Positions 47,432 to 60,304 of a DNA stretch of 64,000 bases are shown piece by piece; within the stretch, counting starts at the first letter, position 1, and each line of letters starts with the position of its first letter. The notes under the pieces were generated by a model that saw only the letters and a list, made by a program, of their open reading frames with translations, searched no databases and was not told the DNA's origin. Where the stretch lies: positions 64,989,554 through 65,053,553 of the forward strand of contig OX485803.1 of NCBI GenBank assembly GCA_950295325.1, read 5' to 3'. The DNA comes from Polytrichum commune. Its lineage: Eukaryota; Streptophyta; Polytrichopsida; Polytrichales; Polytrichaceae. Made by a program: the position numbers and the translations under genes.

Positions 47432-48710
47432 CTCTTCAATGAAACTCTCAACAAGGTTTTGTCCACGAATCTTTTACCTTACCCTCCACTCTCTCGCTCT
47501 CAACAACCAACTCCAAGAAGTTTTGTCAACAAATCTTTTACGTCCACTTCGCCTCTCATCAACCAACTCCACCAAGTTTTGTCAACAAATATTTCCCTTA
47601 CCCTCCCACCTGGATCTCACAATAACCAACCAACCACGAGAATTCACGCCCAAACTCTCTCAAGTACGAAATTACGTCACCACGCTGCCAACTCGCAACT
47701 GCCACAGCCAGCAGACTCTTGCGAACTCGAGAAACAGAAACAGCAACAGAAACTGACGAAAGAGCTTAACCTCCAATCCCCCAAACTCACAGACCTTTAC
47801 AAGCAACCTACCAAAACCAAAAATGCAACCAACCCGCACCCTCCAACCCCCACAGTCCAGACACCAATCCGCCCAATTCGGCAAGAGAGAAATCCAAAAC
47901 AGCTCCCTCCGGCCTCTAACTCAATCACAACACAAATGCAAAAGAAAACCTTCTAAACCCTCTCTGCGCCTCCCCCTATAAAGCAAGAAAGGGATTGAAA
48001 CCCTCCTAGGCTAAACCTCCACCAATTGCTAAACCTTCGACCCAAATTCGGCAAGAGCGCCCACCGCACCTCCTAATCAGCAAACAACATACATAACCCC
48101 CCCTACAAAAACCAATGCACACCTCTATAGCCTATGTAAGACCTTTTTGAGCGCGACCACCGAGAACGATAGAGAGATTGGTGAAAACCACCCACGACCA
48201 AATTGCTCACTTCCTCGACCAAATTCGGCGAGAGAGGTCACGGAACCTCTCCTAGTCAACCGCAACGTACACCCCACCCCCCCCCCCTACAAAAACCAAT
48301 GCAAACCTCTGTAAGCCTCTGTAGAACCTTTGTAAGCTTCAACACCGATCGAGGGACACAAAAGGCTGGAACAATGGAGAAATTGTTGATGTTGAAACAG
48401 AGGAAGAAGAGAAGAGATTAGAGAATCTTGTGGGAAGTTCAATAGAGACACGTTGGAAGAAGAGTATAAGAAGAGAAAGAGAGGGATGGTGCGACGAAGG
48501 AAGGGAAAGCGGCGACGCAGGCGGCCCTCCCTCGCCTCGGGGGATGCGATGCTATGAGGCTACCCCTAGGGGAGAGAGGAGGGTGGTAGGTACGAAAACC
48601 AGGATAGTAGGTAGGAAACTAGGTTCGGAGAGAGGTGGGTAGGTGGGTGGGTGGGTAGGTAGGTAGGTAGGCTGCCGACCTACCTACCAGATTGGTCACC
48701 TCCAACTTTC
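47432..48710 (-). promoter_or_regulatory. Putative long 5' leader and promoter region of the RTFL gene
   Basis: On the gene's strand this region is purine-rich near the ATG. It contains three repeats of about 60 bp (47447-47610, each with gttttgtc...aa on the plus strand). Further upstream are two copies of a unit of about 175 bp (48024-48165 and 48199-48340; both have 'accaaattcggc' or 'cccaaattcggc', and 'ctacaaaaaccaatgca'). A (GGTA)n/(GGTG)n tract with a self-complementary end (cctacctacc) lies at 48631-48690. A long plus-strand frame at 47333-47956 is the antisense of this leader. The transcription start cannot be placed. Confidence 0.45.
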
Positions 48711-50273
48711 CATGGATAAGTGGTAGTTTAGTGCGTGTGTGTATGGAAACAAAAAGTTGTCCTTCATGGTGCATGGGAAGATTATAGGCTTTCCCTAATT
48801 TTATCTTTTATGTTTATGTTTATGTTTATGTTTATGTTAATTTTATCATGTTTGTTTACATGAAACCCATTAGGCCACGGCTCTCGAGGATCCTCAAGTT
48901 CTCATTGGTCGAGAGTGTGACAAGCCCCTGCTTTAGGGTTACACAATGGTAGTTTTGGACCACAGCCTGTAACATCTTCAGTGGATGGAAAATCTACATA
49001 AAATCCCCCACAGTAAGTATGGATTATGGTGGCTGGGATTGTAGGGGATTTTTTCAAGGCAACTCTTGGAGGTAGGCTTCATGGGATTTGGGTTTACTCT
49101 ATGAGCTTGTGCCCTTCAAACGACTTGGGGCTACAGTTCATGAACTTCTTTGCGGTCTCATCCAAAAAAGCGGGGTACCGTTGTCATTTAAGATGCGTGG
49201 TCTAATGCCTATGGGGTAAACATGTTGTAAAAGTACAGGTTGTATGGGTAATTGGCCGTTGTTTCTAAGATTGGAGTGGATGAACCGTACTTGGTTGGGG
49301 TAAGGTTGAGGCATCTATAACTGATTAAATAGGAGGAGTGTTAGCGGGGAATACTTTTTCTTGCAAAGAGAAACGTACCCTAAGGAGAATGATATTTTAT
49401 TTTATTTTTCATGAATTTGGAAATTGCTACAAATTTCAAAGGCGGTAAAGTTTAGGGTAACACATAGTCAATCTAAAGGTTAACATGTAATTGCTAATTT
49501 AAATGCTAACTCTTGGCTGTGACAATTGTCAAAACTCTTATGAGGGTAACCAATCACAAGCCGCCACCACATAAACTTTAACTCCATTCGCCTAAAAATA
49601 TAATAGATCTTATCCTTATTGGCATCACATGACTCTAGTGAGCGGTTAAATGCACCTGATCAATTATGGATGCCTCGACCTTAATGGTACATGGCACCTA
49701 CTGAGGGTGATATTTCATAGGTGTTTTGTAGCACGTATCAAGGGGGAGGGTGCAAATGCCGATTGCTATTTAGTGTTTGGGATATGTTTGTTATTTTTAG
49801 ACAAATTAACACCTAAATAGGGCGTTGAGACTCCAAATTAGTATGTTGAGTGATTGTGCATGTGTGTGTGTCCAACGGAGATTTAGCAACATCAAGTTGT
49901 CTTCTCATGATGCATAGGTAGTTTTTTTTTTTTTTTAATTTGATGTTCATGCAAAGTTTGCAAGGGAGGGTTCACACATGTGGTTAAACTATTGAATACC
50001 AAGGCAAGTGTTTTTGTCCAAACAAATATTTTTGTCCGACCATACTAGAGTAATATCTATCTTGTAATATATTAAATTTTGGACACATGGATGGTTGAAA
50101 ATTTGTGGGAACAATCTAAACTTTACAAAGACCCCTCCCACATGGCCAAATCTACAATAAGAGGCATCGAGTATCTTGAACAAATTTTTGAAGTGGACTA
50201 AATTGTTCCAGACAATTTTGGGACGGTTTCGCTTTAGCCTTTGCAGGTTACCGCGACCTACAATGATAACTCA
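48711..50273. other. Spacer without a supportable gene
   Basis: Contains a (TTTATG)n tract at about 48806-48838 and a poly-T run near 49922-49936. No coding frame or mobile-element terminus is recognised. Confidence 0.5.
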
Positions 50274-50505
50274 CCTATAAACACCGTTTATAGTATCTAG
50301 TGTCACTTACTATTTGGAATGACGCAAGGCTATAACTTCTCACTATAGACTTCATTTGTTACTAACAAACATTAAATAGGCTATATGGACAATATACAAC
50401 ATGAATTACTTTACTTGGTATAAAGTTGCATTCTTAGCGAGGCTTTATAGCAATGTGTAACTCCGAATAGTAAGTGATACTAAATACCATAAATAGTGTA
50501 GTGGT
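50274..50505. mobile_element. MITE of family M2
   Basis: Inverted ends share 'agtgtcacttactatt' and its inverse near 50465-50495, then an inverted 'gctataa' block. The right arm 'atagcaatgtgtaactccga' matches the copy near 63850. Confidence 0.65.
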
Positions 50506-51914
50506 CAATGTTACCACTTAGGTAACTTTAGCTATGTTTACACTTGTGGGTAACTTTATCCATACCTAGCATGGTTCACACATACATGTCAAGTCCTTAA
50601 CCGTCCCCTAAGTTAACTTTAATAGAGGGGATGAACCAAGCAATTTCGAATCACAACACCAATGCAACGGCCCGCCGGGGGGGGGGGGGGATTTAAAACA
50701 TGTACCTCCCTCATTTAATAGTATTTCTTGGGCCATGCATAATAATCAACAGTCTCCCCATTATAGGTGTCTTGAAACTTCACCCCTTGGGATTGTGGTG
50801 ATAAATTAACTTACCCACTAGCTTGATTAGCCCAAAATGAGCATCTTCCCTAATGCCCGACCAAGGATCTCGTAACATGCAAGCTTTGCAAGGGTAAGAG
50901 GCCACCATTTTAGATTGGAGTGGATGAACCGAGGTTGAGGTGATGGGTTTCATCCCTATTAATTGGCCCAACATTAGCATCATCCTTTAGTTGTTTACCA
51001 AAGCATCTCGGAGTTGTTTGTTCTCAATTGGCATGCTAGGGAGATTTAGTCCTCTTACTAGGAGAAATATGGTTGTAACATGTAAAGGTTGCAAGGGGAA
51101 CCGACCACCATTTTAGATTGGAGGAGGACGAACCAAGGTCAAGATGATGAATTATCCCCCATAAGGTTGGTCCAAAATCGTTCAAAAGGAAGTCTAAAAA
51201 GCATCTCCTCCGGTTGCGCAACAAAAGTGTCTTGGAGTGGTTTGATTCTCATTGGTATGCTAAGTAGATTAGTTACTCTTGAATGCTCTTGATAGAACAC
51301 ATAACATTTGCAAGGGCAATTTGACCACCTTTTTAAGATTAGAGAGGATGATTTGAGGTTGAGGTGGAAAAAACCCCCTTCTATTACTCATGGCAAAAAG
51401 AAAGAAAAAAACGCTAACGAAATAATAAAGCAACTCCTTAGTTGTTTGACAAAGATTATGGATGCTCCAAAATGAATGTAGGCCACACTAATTTAAAATA
51501 AGCGGTGTAGTAATCACATAACAAATTTATGCAAACCTATGTGGTTGCTTAGTCTCAAACTTTCTCTAGACTAATTATGGTGTCAATCAAACCCCTAGAT
51601 TGCATAGTTTTCATGTTTAAAAATAAATAAATAAAATCTAATGCTAGATGAATGCGAAATACACTCATATGTGATAATTCCCTTTTGCCATTGCGATGGG
51701 TAAGGTCCTCAAGCTTTGGCCACCTTTGGAACAATGGACGGAAAGAACAGACTACCAATTACAAATGAAAGAAAAAGAAAAAGAAAAACCAATGTCGGGC
51801 AATCTGACGTGAATTTGAGCCCGTTGGCCCTACCCTGCTCAAGAATCCCATTGGTCCAGGGTGGGGTTTATTGCCTACCTTGCAATGGGTGGGCTCTTTT
51901 ACAGATGAACCACT

Positions 51915-52078
51915 TGAGCTTGAGAAATAATAACCAGTTGACATTCAAGACTTCAGGAGATCTATAGAATGTACCTAAAATTAATAAAGAAAACCAAATG
52001 TTCACAACATGTAACTTGTTGGATTTGAAAACACTAGGACCTCAACTGATGATGCCCAAAATCTCCCCAGACACTATT
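51915..52078 (-). repeat. Dispersed repeat R5 (AACCGGTT-type), reverse orientation
   Basis: Shares 'cagttgacattcaagactt', 'acaacatgtaacttgttgga' and 'gatgcccaaaatctcccc' with the copy at 57340-57550 and, inverted, with 54056-54310 and 60305-60560. Here the AACCGGTT core has decayed to AACTTGTT. Confidence 0.65.
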
Positions 52079-52766
52079 TGAAACAACCACATGTTAAAAT
52101 GATTGTTTCTTGATTGTATTGTAACATGTCAAAATTATTTAGCTACTCTAAAGCTTGCAAGTTCACCTCTAGTTCCTACACTTGCACAGAGCTGCTTTGG
52201 ATTACTTCAGTCTTGGGTTCTTATAGAAATGGGCATCAAGTAGGTTTAAAGAGATTTTGCTAATGTCTTCATTCTTAACATTTTTCACGGGCAGTCAGAA
52301 ATTTGGCACGTATAAGTTTCCCGACACTTACTAAATTTTGTTAAATTGAAGCTTGAAATTGATTCCAAAGTCCAAGATGTCCAAAGGCTTATGGAACTAG
52401 AAGTGTATCAAGTTGAGTGTGAGCCAATGTGTTGACAACTTGGTCATTAGAATGTTGTCACAAGTCTTCAATTTGATCTTCTTAGTATTGTTTTCATCTA
52501 ATACCCAAAACCATGTGTCCATTTTAGACGGGCAACGTCGTAATCCTCCATACCTCATGCATATTCATGCACAAAGTTGGAGGCATTGTATGTGTTGTGT
52601 TCCTACATGTGAGGGAGAATGCGTTCGGGTAGCATGATAGCATTAGCCAATTGTGAGCAAACGCTAATCGAGCGTTTTGGTAGCAATCGCTATGAAAGTT
52701 AGGTGAATCCATGCATTTGGATTCATAATCTATCATCTTCCCATATCATAAATTCCATCTAGTGAA

Positions 52767-53105
52767 GAAAACTACACTAAATAAGGGTATTTAGTGTTTG
52801 ATTGTATTCAATGTTGTTACCACCCTTCCTTGCTCAACACTAATTTTCAATTTTTTGACAATTAGTGTTAGAAGATATGCTAGAATTCCCCTTTTATCAT
52901 GGCTTATTTTTATTTTTTCATATCCTTACTAACACTAAACTCGAACATGTAACTTCCACATATGACCATAGTTGAACTACAGTGTTTGAGTTTACATGTA
53001 ATGTTCCTTACTTTCATAGGGTTATTCACATTTAGTGTATGCGTTCATATTTAGTGTATCAAACACAAAACATCCTATGTAGTGTTTGAAATGTAGTGTA
53101 GTGGT
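52767..53105. mobile_element. Small TIR element with CTACACT ends
   Basis: Begins 'aaaactacactaaataaggg' and ends 'gaaatgtagtgtagtgg', so the CTACACT terminus is inverted at both ends. The left 100 bp resembles 26462-26560. About 340 bp, non-coding. Confidence 0.55.
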
Positions 53106-53726
53106 GAGGCCATGCGACTCTTGTTGTGGCTTGTTGAAGCCTCCAAACTGTTGTGGATGTTGAGTTCCTTTATAATTCAAATAAGGGGATCACTTCGAGT
53201 GTAGACCATTCATCCATTACCCGCCAAGAGACCAAGCGTACGTAGAGCATTTCTTTAGAATGTTCATGTTTTTACAATCAATGTCATGAGTGTCAGAAAA
53301 TTCTAAGTCGTCATTATGTTTTTGACGGTGGATGAATACCGGACTTATCCTAAAATTGCTCAAATTTGGCACAGTGTGTACCTCTACGTTTTACAATTCT
53401 CAAATTGCACATCACTCCAACTTCTCAAGACCTAATTGAAAAGCCCAAACAATCATATATGCTCTTATGATCCTTTGGGAGTTAATTCATTTTTAGAAAC
53501 ATTTAGAACTCTTTATTTACTTTTTTAGATTTATTTAGATTTAGATTTAGATTTTTAATTTTTAGCGCAAGGGGAGGGGGGGGGGGCTCAAAATGAATGA
53601 GTTCGCTGTCTGCTAAAATGTTTGATTGATGGAAAGAAAGCTGCCGACAGAACTTACATCACTTTTGCTGACTACTATATATGATGGAACCCAAAAGCTC
53701 TGAGTCATGTGCAGATGTACTGCATA

Positions 53727-53790
53727 TATATATATATATATGCATATATATGTATATATGTATGTATGTGTATATATATATATATATGAA
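53727..53790. repeat. (TA)n/(TATG)n microsatellite
   Basis: Alternating TA with ATG interruptions. It gives rise to spurious Tyr/Ile-rich frames on both strands. Confidence 0.85.
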
Positions 53791-53815
53791 TATATGTGTG
53801 TGTGTATGCATATAG

Positions 53816-54398
53816 CCCCATGCCATATCACATCTTCATTTGGCTGGGGCCCATGCCTCTTTCACTGCCCGGTCTTCTTGCCTGCACCTGCATGGGAACT
53901 CCTCCTCGTTGGGAACCAATGTGACAATACCCGGTCACTTAAGCCATTAAGCTCCTTTGGCATGTGAAGGAACTCCATCAATTAACTTGGGAACAATGAA
54001 AGTGATGCCAACTTGGATATTTGTAAGTTTGACCGAGTATCGTCACATTGGTTCCCAACGAGGAGGAGTGCCCACCAGTGATTAGGGAGATTTTGGGCAT
54101 AATCGACTAAGACCATGTAGTGTTCGCAAGTCCAACCAGTTACATACTGACATCCTTCGGTTTTCCTTTAATAAGATTGGGGTATATTCTATAAATTCCT
54201 CTAAAACGATCGGTAATTATCTCACAATCTTTAACTTCAACCGGTTATTCCTCAAACTCAACCGGTTCATCTGTAACTAACTGCCGATTCTCCCCGATCG
54301 TAGGTTCCCACGCAGGTGCGGGTAGGAAGACCGGGTAGTGAAGGAGGCATGGGAGGGGAGGGGTGGGGCTCACCCGAATGAAGATGTGATCTAGCCTA
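53816..54398. repeat. Fold-back repeat with nested inverted arms
   Basis: The outer arms 53816-53900 and 54303-54398 are inverted copies sharing 'cacatcttcatt', 'cccggtctt' and 'gcacctgc'. Inside, 53896-53939 is an inverted match to 54028-54072 ('ttgggaaccaatgtgac' core, about 42 bp with two or three mismatches). The interval 54056-54310 is a copy of dispersed repeat R5. No coding capacity. Confidence 0.72.
54056..54310 (+). repeat. Dispersed repeat R5, forward copy
   Basis: Contains in order 'gagattttgggcataatcg', 'gcaagtccaaccagttacat', 'atccttcggtttt' and 'caaactcaaccggttcatct'. Same order and spacing as 60305-60560. The ends 'tgattagggaga' and 'tctccccgatc' are roughly inverted, which suggests a MITE. 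Confidence 0.72.
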
Positions 54399-54422
54399 GG
54401 GAAATATATATATACACAAGTA

Positions 54423-54944
54423 ATGCCCCCTTCCCACCTGACTTTAGCTAAGACTAAAAGTTGGTTCTAACAACCCGGCCTTCACACCATCCACATTATC
54501 TAGTGCCAAGCCTAGTTGGCAAACGATGTGGCATGGCTTAAAAGTGGAGGTTTTAAGCCTCAAGCACCGACCCTCCCATCGGTACCTAAACATGAGGCAA
54601 GAATATAGGACCTTTAAAAGTGTCGCCTCCCGCCCTTGTGATTGGCTGCTTTTTAGTCTTAGTTATGAGGGCACAAGGAACTCCATTAACAAAAACCGAT
54701 GGTAAGATAGGTGAGTAGTAAGACATTTGGGGATGGGACAAAAACTACCCCACACTCATTTCTTGGTTATAAAACAATGAACATGTGTGAGAGCTACTTA
54801 ACTAAAACCTACTTGAAAATCTCCAGAGAAAGTTCTTGTAGGTGCATTGAGATAGACGGATGCCTCCGCTATAACTGAGGGAGCTTTACCTGGTATTTAA
54901 GTAATACTTTGGTTATTTGGTAAAGTCAGGTTGGAAGGGGGCAT
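54423..54944. mobile_element. Non-autonomous TIR element with GCCCCCTTCC ends
   Basis: The left end 'atgcccccttcccacctgac' is matched inverted by 'gtcaggttggaagggggcat', with one mismatch over 24 bp. About 522 bp, no transposase frame. A target duplication is not clear. Confidence 0.78.
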
Positions 54945-55136
54945 CCGTTAAGTGTACAGAGAATTGACACGGCCATTTATTTTGTACTTGAACGGAATCC
55001 GTGACTGTAGTACGCGTATTCCTTCTCATCCCCACCAATTTAAAGCTCATGAGAACTTGGTCCAACTTCCAAGCTCCTTTCCACCTCTTTTTCCACCTCA
55101 GCATTGAATCTCAAACACTTTTTTGTTGAACTCTTA

Positions 55137-55635
55137 GGGCCACTTCACACACGAGCCAAGAGCCGTGACCATGAAAGTGTGAGAGCCCAAAAGAAAGTGT
55201 CGAAAGGCCGTCTCAACACACCTCCAAAATCATGTATTGTGGTCATGGACTCTCAAGTGTAGTGTGAAGTCATATGTGACCGGGCCCTCAACTAAATGCT
55301 ATTTCAATGAATTTCTATTCATGCGGGTGCTCACACATGATAAAACATACTAAATCAACGGTTGTGAGCGTTCAGAGTGCCATGGTCTCCCGGTTTTGTG
55401 TTAGGCCGACCTCCAAAAGATGATTTTGGAAAATAGTCCAAGTGACCATGAAACATGATCCATTCGATGCTATGTAGGAATCCATGTAGACTTTACATCC
55501 ATCTTGCATTCACATACTCCGTTGGTCCCTCAAGCGTAGTGTGAAGCGAACTTGGACCGGCTCCACACTTTCCACCAATGAGAGTGCTTGAAGTGCAATG
55601 GTCACGGGCTCTCAGTCTCGTGTGTGAAGTGGCCC
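55137..55635. mobile_element. Intact Harbinger/Tourist-like MITE (family H1), 499 bp
   Basis: The left TIR GGGCCACTTCACACACGAG is inverted at the right end, and the pairing continues through 'agagccgtgaccat' with small indels. TTA flanks both ends (55134-55136 and 55636-55638), a perfect 3-bp target duplication. Non-coding. This is the reference copy for the family in this window. Confidence 0.92.
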
Positions 55636-55721
55636 TTAGTTGGATCCATACATACTTGAGGAGGCGGAAAAGAATTCCAATAATATCAATCCATCTATCT
55701 ATCTATATAATTTATTGATTG

Positions 55722-55782
<61 letters not shown>
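55722..55782. repeat. (TA)n(GA)n microsatellite
   Basis: About 10 TA units run directly into about 20 GA units, shortly after the H1 MITE. Confidence 0.9.
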
Positions 55783-55784
<2 letters not shown>

Positions 55785-56458
55785 AACCTTGTGTTGGGGT
55801 GAATGAGAAACACTTCATTTGTGATGATAGTCATAAACTCATACGTGAACCTGAGGCGAGTGTGCAGAGAGCATGGCTATGGGACAAGTGTATTGTTGGT
55901 AAATATCGTGGAGAGTAGAGAATGATTCAATGTGATAGATTGATAAAGTATGTGATTCAGTTGTTTATAAGGGTTTTATGGTTTCTTATTTCATGTGAGC
56001 AACACACACATGACTCTTTTACGGAGCCAATTGAAACCCATAACGTTATCTCCTTTTCTTTTGGCATGTACAAGCTACACATCGAGCCATAATAAGAACC
56101 AACACTACCGATAGGTTACATGTTGCTCCAAGGGTAATCTGTAGTTTTGTAAGGTCTATTCCTATGACATGAGACTTATTACAGTAACTATTGAACACAA
56201 TTTCACTTTAGATGCTCAATATGCTTTTAGGTTCAAAGTCTGAGTTTAAGTACGGTTGGAGTGTGAGCACACATACGGTCCCTACCAAAGAAAATCAAGG
56301 AATTCTTGCAACTTGGTGGACAATCAAGTAACCATGATTTAAGTATATTTGGATTTATGCATGAGTTTTGGATAATTTTAATTGTCAATATGACATACAC
56401 TAGATCGCAAAACTACACAAATATGATGGTTGGTGAACATGGAATGCAAACTTTTGAA

Positions 56459-56459
<1 letters not shown>

Positions 56460-56497
<38 letters not shown>
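56460..56497. repeat. (GTT)12 microsatellite
   Basis: Uninterrupted GTT units in otherwise unremarkable spacer. Confidence 0.9.
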
Positions 56498-56498
<1 letters not shown>

Positions 56499-57334
56499 TG
56501 TCCCCACAAGTGCACATCCCCTATTATTTTTGGACAAGTGGCTTGCCCAAATATACTTAAATGTAAGTTATGTATGGTTCCAAATTATTTAAGCACATAG
56601 GTCTTACTTGAATTTGGGAAAGAGTGTGGTCATGCTTAGTTGAAGAATGTAAGTCATTTGCATAATAGGTGACCAACTTGTTTTTTTTTGTTTTGTTTTT
56701 GTAACATGATGGTGAACCAACATAAAATTATTTAGTTGCATGGTTGTGTTTCATTTTATAAACACCCTTTGGCATGGGCCTCCACTATCTTACTTCCATG
56801 GGAAGAATCTTAGATAATAGGAAGATCTTGACCCATGTATGAATATTGTGAATAATGTCGCTATTGTCAATGAATGGTGTTGCTATGAATAGTATTTTTA
56901 ATGAATAATGCCCAAATAAACAATACTCCTTATAAACAGTGTTGGGATGAAAACGATTTCTACGAGTAGATTGGGAGTATAACTCACCCAAATTTCCAAA
57001 TGCCAGCCTGAATGTTTGAATAGTGAACGAATGATATTACTTTGTTCGGGGACTGCACGTAATCTAAATTTGACATATTCCATGGTCAGTGGAACTAACC
57101 CACATGACTAATTAACGTTATCAAGTGACATGTCATACACTTTGCTTTGGAAATTGCCAGATTCCTCTTCAAAGAGTATAACAAACATCCCGAATGGAGT
57201 GAATGAAGCCACACCCACCTAACTAATAAGTAAGCTGAACCCAGTCCATGCACACAAACCAACAATAGTATATATTTAGAATATATACTCTCCACTAGCC
57301 AGGTCCACCACTCTATGGTCCACATCCCAATGAA

Positions 57335-57405
57335 GGGGGGGAGAGAAACAACCGGTTGAAGTTCAAGACTTCACGAAAATCGCCATCGTGTTCGAGAAAT
57401 CTATG

Positions 57406-57444
<39 letters not shown>

Positions 57445-57550
57445 CCAAATTAAGAAAGAAAAACGATCGGAAAGGTCACAACATATGTAACCGGTTGGAC
57501 TTGTTAGAAATACTAGGCTCTAGGCCGATTATGCCCAAAATTTTTACCCT
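57335..57550 (-). repeat. Dispersed repeat R5, reverse copy, split by a (TA)n tract
   Basis: Carries 'caaccggttgaagttcaaga', 'gtaaccggttggact' and 'gattatgcccaaaat', the inverse of the forward copies. A (TA)n run of about 35 bp at 57408-57442 lies inside it. Confidence 0.65.
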
Positions 57551-59511
57551 GGACATTGCCACAGCCGTCCATTCAACACACTATAAGTTTGACACCCGGA
57601 ATCTTCAATGCCGAAGCTCTGACCGCCCTTGGTACCAATGTACTTTGGATATCCCCACAAGGCCCTCCATATTGCACGTTGCCGGTGCTTTGTACCATGG
57701 CCATGCTAGGACCGACGACTGCTGGCCCATACCAGTGGGAGAGTTTCCATTTTGACAGGAGTTTCGTCTTTTATATTACATCCAACGAGATCGTAATATG
57801 TCACATTCAACGAGGTTACTGTAAGTAGGACGAATAATCCTTGTTGATTGTAGTAAATTACGGAAGGAGATGCACTTTCCCTATCGAGAGGGATTCCTTG
57901 TGCTGGCCAAGACCAACGATTAACCCTAGTGTGGGCGTAGTATTAGAATGAGCAAGGCCACGCTCACCTCGACCCAACATTACAAGCATAGGAGTCTTGG
58001 GTAATCGATACAAATATGCAAATCTACGATACTAGTAGATTTTCGTATTTCTTCTAGTGACACATGACCACTACCAAGGACTCGTGTGCTAGTAGTGCAA
58101 CCTCTGTATTGGATGATGATGCAAGGTGGATGTGTCATAAATGGGCAGTTTAAATGTTGTTTGCCATGAACCTGAACTTTGGTCTTGAAGTTGAGAATTT
58201 TCTTGGATCTACAGACCTGACATGGGATATGATGCCACATTCCCACCTTAACCTCAACCACGTTACGGTAGCTGTGTCAAAACTTAACAAGGTAATTGGT
58301 GTTAGAAATTAACACACCACCCGGAATCAACACCACAAAATCTTGCATGGTAAGTACATTGGATATGAAAAAAATGTCCATTATGTCAACATCAAGCTAC
58401 CGTGTTGGTTTTGGGTCATCTACCAATATAGATTTGAATCCTTATGACCTCTGCATATGGAAATCAAACAAGGCTTATGGTGGTGGGACCGTGATGTGTT
58501 GCAATTTCATGTTAATTATTAACAAGAATCCTCTAATACTCTTCACATCTAATAATACCATTTAGGCTCAATGCTTGAAGTGACAGTATTTAGCTTCAAG
58601 GAGGGCACTCAATGTGGCCCGTATAATACCACATGGATGTACAATAGGGTAATGTATGAAAAGTTAGCTTACAAAATATATATATGGGATGGGCTTATAA
58701 GATAAGCGTGCATGTTTAAATAACCACCTCTATTTGAGTGTTGGATTGTTTGGTGCACATTTAAGAATGGGCATCAATAAAGACATGTATCTTTATAGAG
58801 ACTGGACTACATGCTTCCGATTTGTTAACCATTCTAGTCCACAACAATCAACCTAAATTGGGGATCTATATATGCGTGTATATATGTGACCTTCTTAAGA
58901 CTCCATGTCATTCACCTGTAACGATTCATAAGAATTAGCTCCCAAAACTTTGTGAGATCGGTCTTGCCATCTCCACAGACATTTGTGGACGCACAAAGAT
59001 TTCAACATCACGGATCCGAACACCATAGAAGACTCCTTTGTTCCATCTTCATTTGCGCCGAATGCAGTTTCACATGGGGTGCAATTGGATGTTAGCGAAT
59101 GTGAGCATGACACGTGACAAAACTTGAGGAAAAAAATAATGAACATTTGGTGTCAAAATCGAGCCCTCTACGGTAGCAAACAACAAGAATAGTAACCCAA
59201 AAAAGGGCCGTCTACCTACCGTATACACCGTGAAAGAGGACGAGCTTCGAAAAGTCTCCAAAAGACTAAACCAACCTGTCCATTGAAATGTAAGTAGCAT
59301 TGAAGTCATAGTACACAGTGGGCCGGCTCTTTTGGGGTTGGGGCAGCAAGCTTATGATGCTGTCCAACTGAAATTTATTGTAAGAAGTCGCTCCAGAAAA
59401 GTAAAGGGCCGACGAAACCACAAGGACCATCGAAACCCTGGTTCTTTGGGCAACATAACTATGATCCTTTTTCCCCCGCAATCAATGGGCGGGGGAGAAA
59501 ACCAACCGCTA
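57551..59511. other. Spacer without a supportable gene
   Basis: Open frames of 70-93 codons exist on both strands (for example 57556-57828 plus, 57980-58261 minus, 58895-59146 minus). None shows a domain or convincing splice structure. A decayed gene cannot be excluded. Confidence 0.4.
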
Positions 59512-59938
59512 CTAAGGTAGAAATACCATAACTTGTGAAAATAAGGTGATTCGCATTGAAGATCTGGTCTAACAATCATGAGATAATTTCCCAAGATAGA
59601 CGAGAAGGATTCATGAAGAATGCAAGTTGTTTCATATTTTTCTGCCTCATACAAAAAATACTACAATTTTTCAAAGTGGAAAGTTGTCCAACCCCCTGCT
59701 CGTTCACTAGATTCTCCCTACACCGAACACAGTAATCCGCATTTCCATATAGAACATTGCCTAAATCGGTTACCTCATGAGTACATTAACACGTGACTCC
59801 CATTGGCTACACTAAGTGTACAAGCATTGAAGTTGTTGCCGAGCCATGATCCATTTTAGAAATGGCACTTCACCATTATGACGGTGGTCTAGTGCACGGC
59901 TAGAGGGTGGTTAACGGGCTATGGTATTTCTACCTTAG
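59512..59938. mobile_element. TIR element of family T6, 427 bp
   Basis: The left end CTAAGGTAGAAATACCATA is exactly inverted at the right end (tatggtatttctaccttag). CTA flanks both sides. It is non-coding. It is collinear over its length with 62504-63318, once the SINE in that copy is ignored. Confidence 0.85.
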
Positions 59939-60304
59939 CTAGTTGTCACCAGCAATGTTCAAGATTGAAGCCCTCATATGAGTTTCGTTTTGAAGGGCTC
60001 TCAAATTTCAGCCCTTCAGGTGAAGGCCTTGTTCAAATCCAAGACGTCAATCTAAGAATATTAGAAATGAACTACAAAACTCGTATGAAACTTGTGCATG
60101 AATTGTACGATACATGTTTCCAGGACAATGTGAAGAATTAAGAACCAACCATCTAACTCCACTTCTTGTAGTGACAATGCCCTACACTTGTTGGTTCTCG
60201 TGGTGGACAATTTATATTGAGGACTTCAAGTGACATCTTCATTTTCAATTTGGGATTGCATTTTGAAGGGCCAAATCGTGTTTGAAGGGCATTGAAGACT
60301 TCAA

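Noticed and set aside
47333-47956. 207-codon plus-strand frame, Pro/Thr/Gln-rich
   Set aside because: It lies antisense to the RTFL gene start and its leader, is low-complexity and repeat-derived, and has no domain; the minus-strand RTFL core is far more convincing.
57495-58261. Several 86-93-codon frames that look faintly protein-like
   Set aside because: Different frames and strands, no shared domain and no consistent splice sites.
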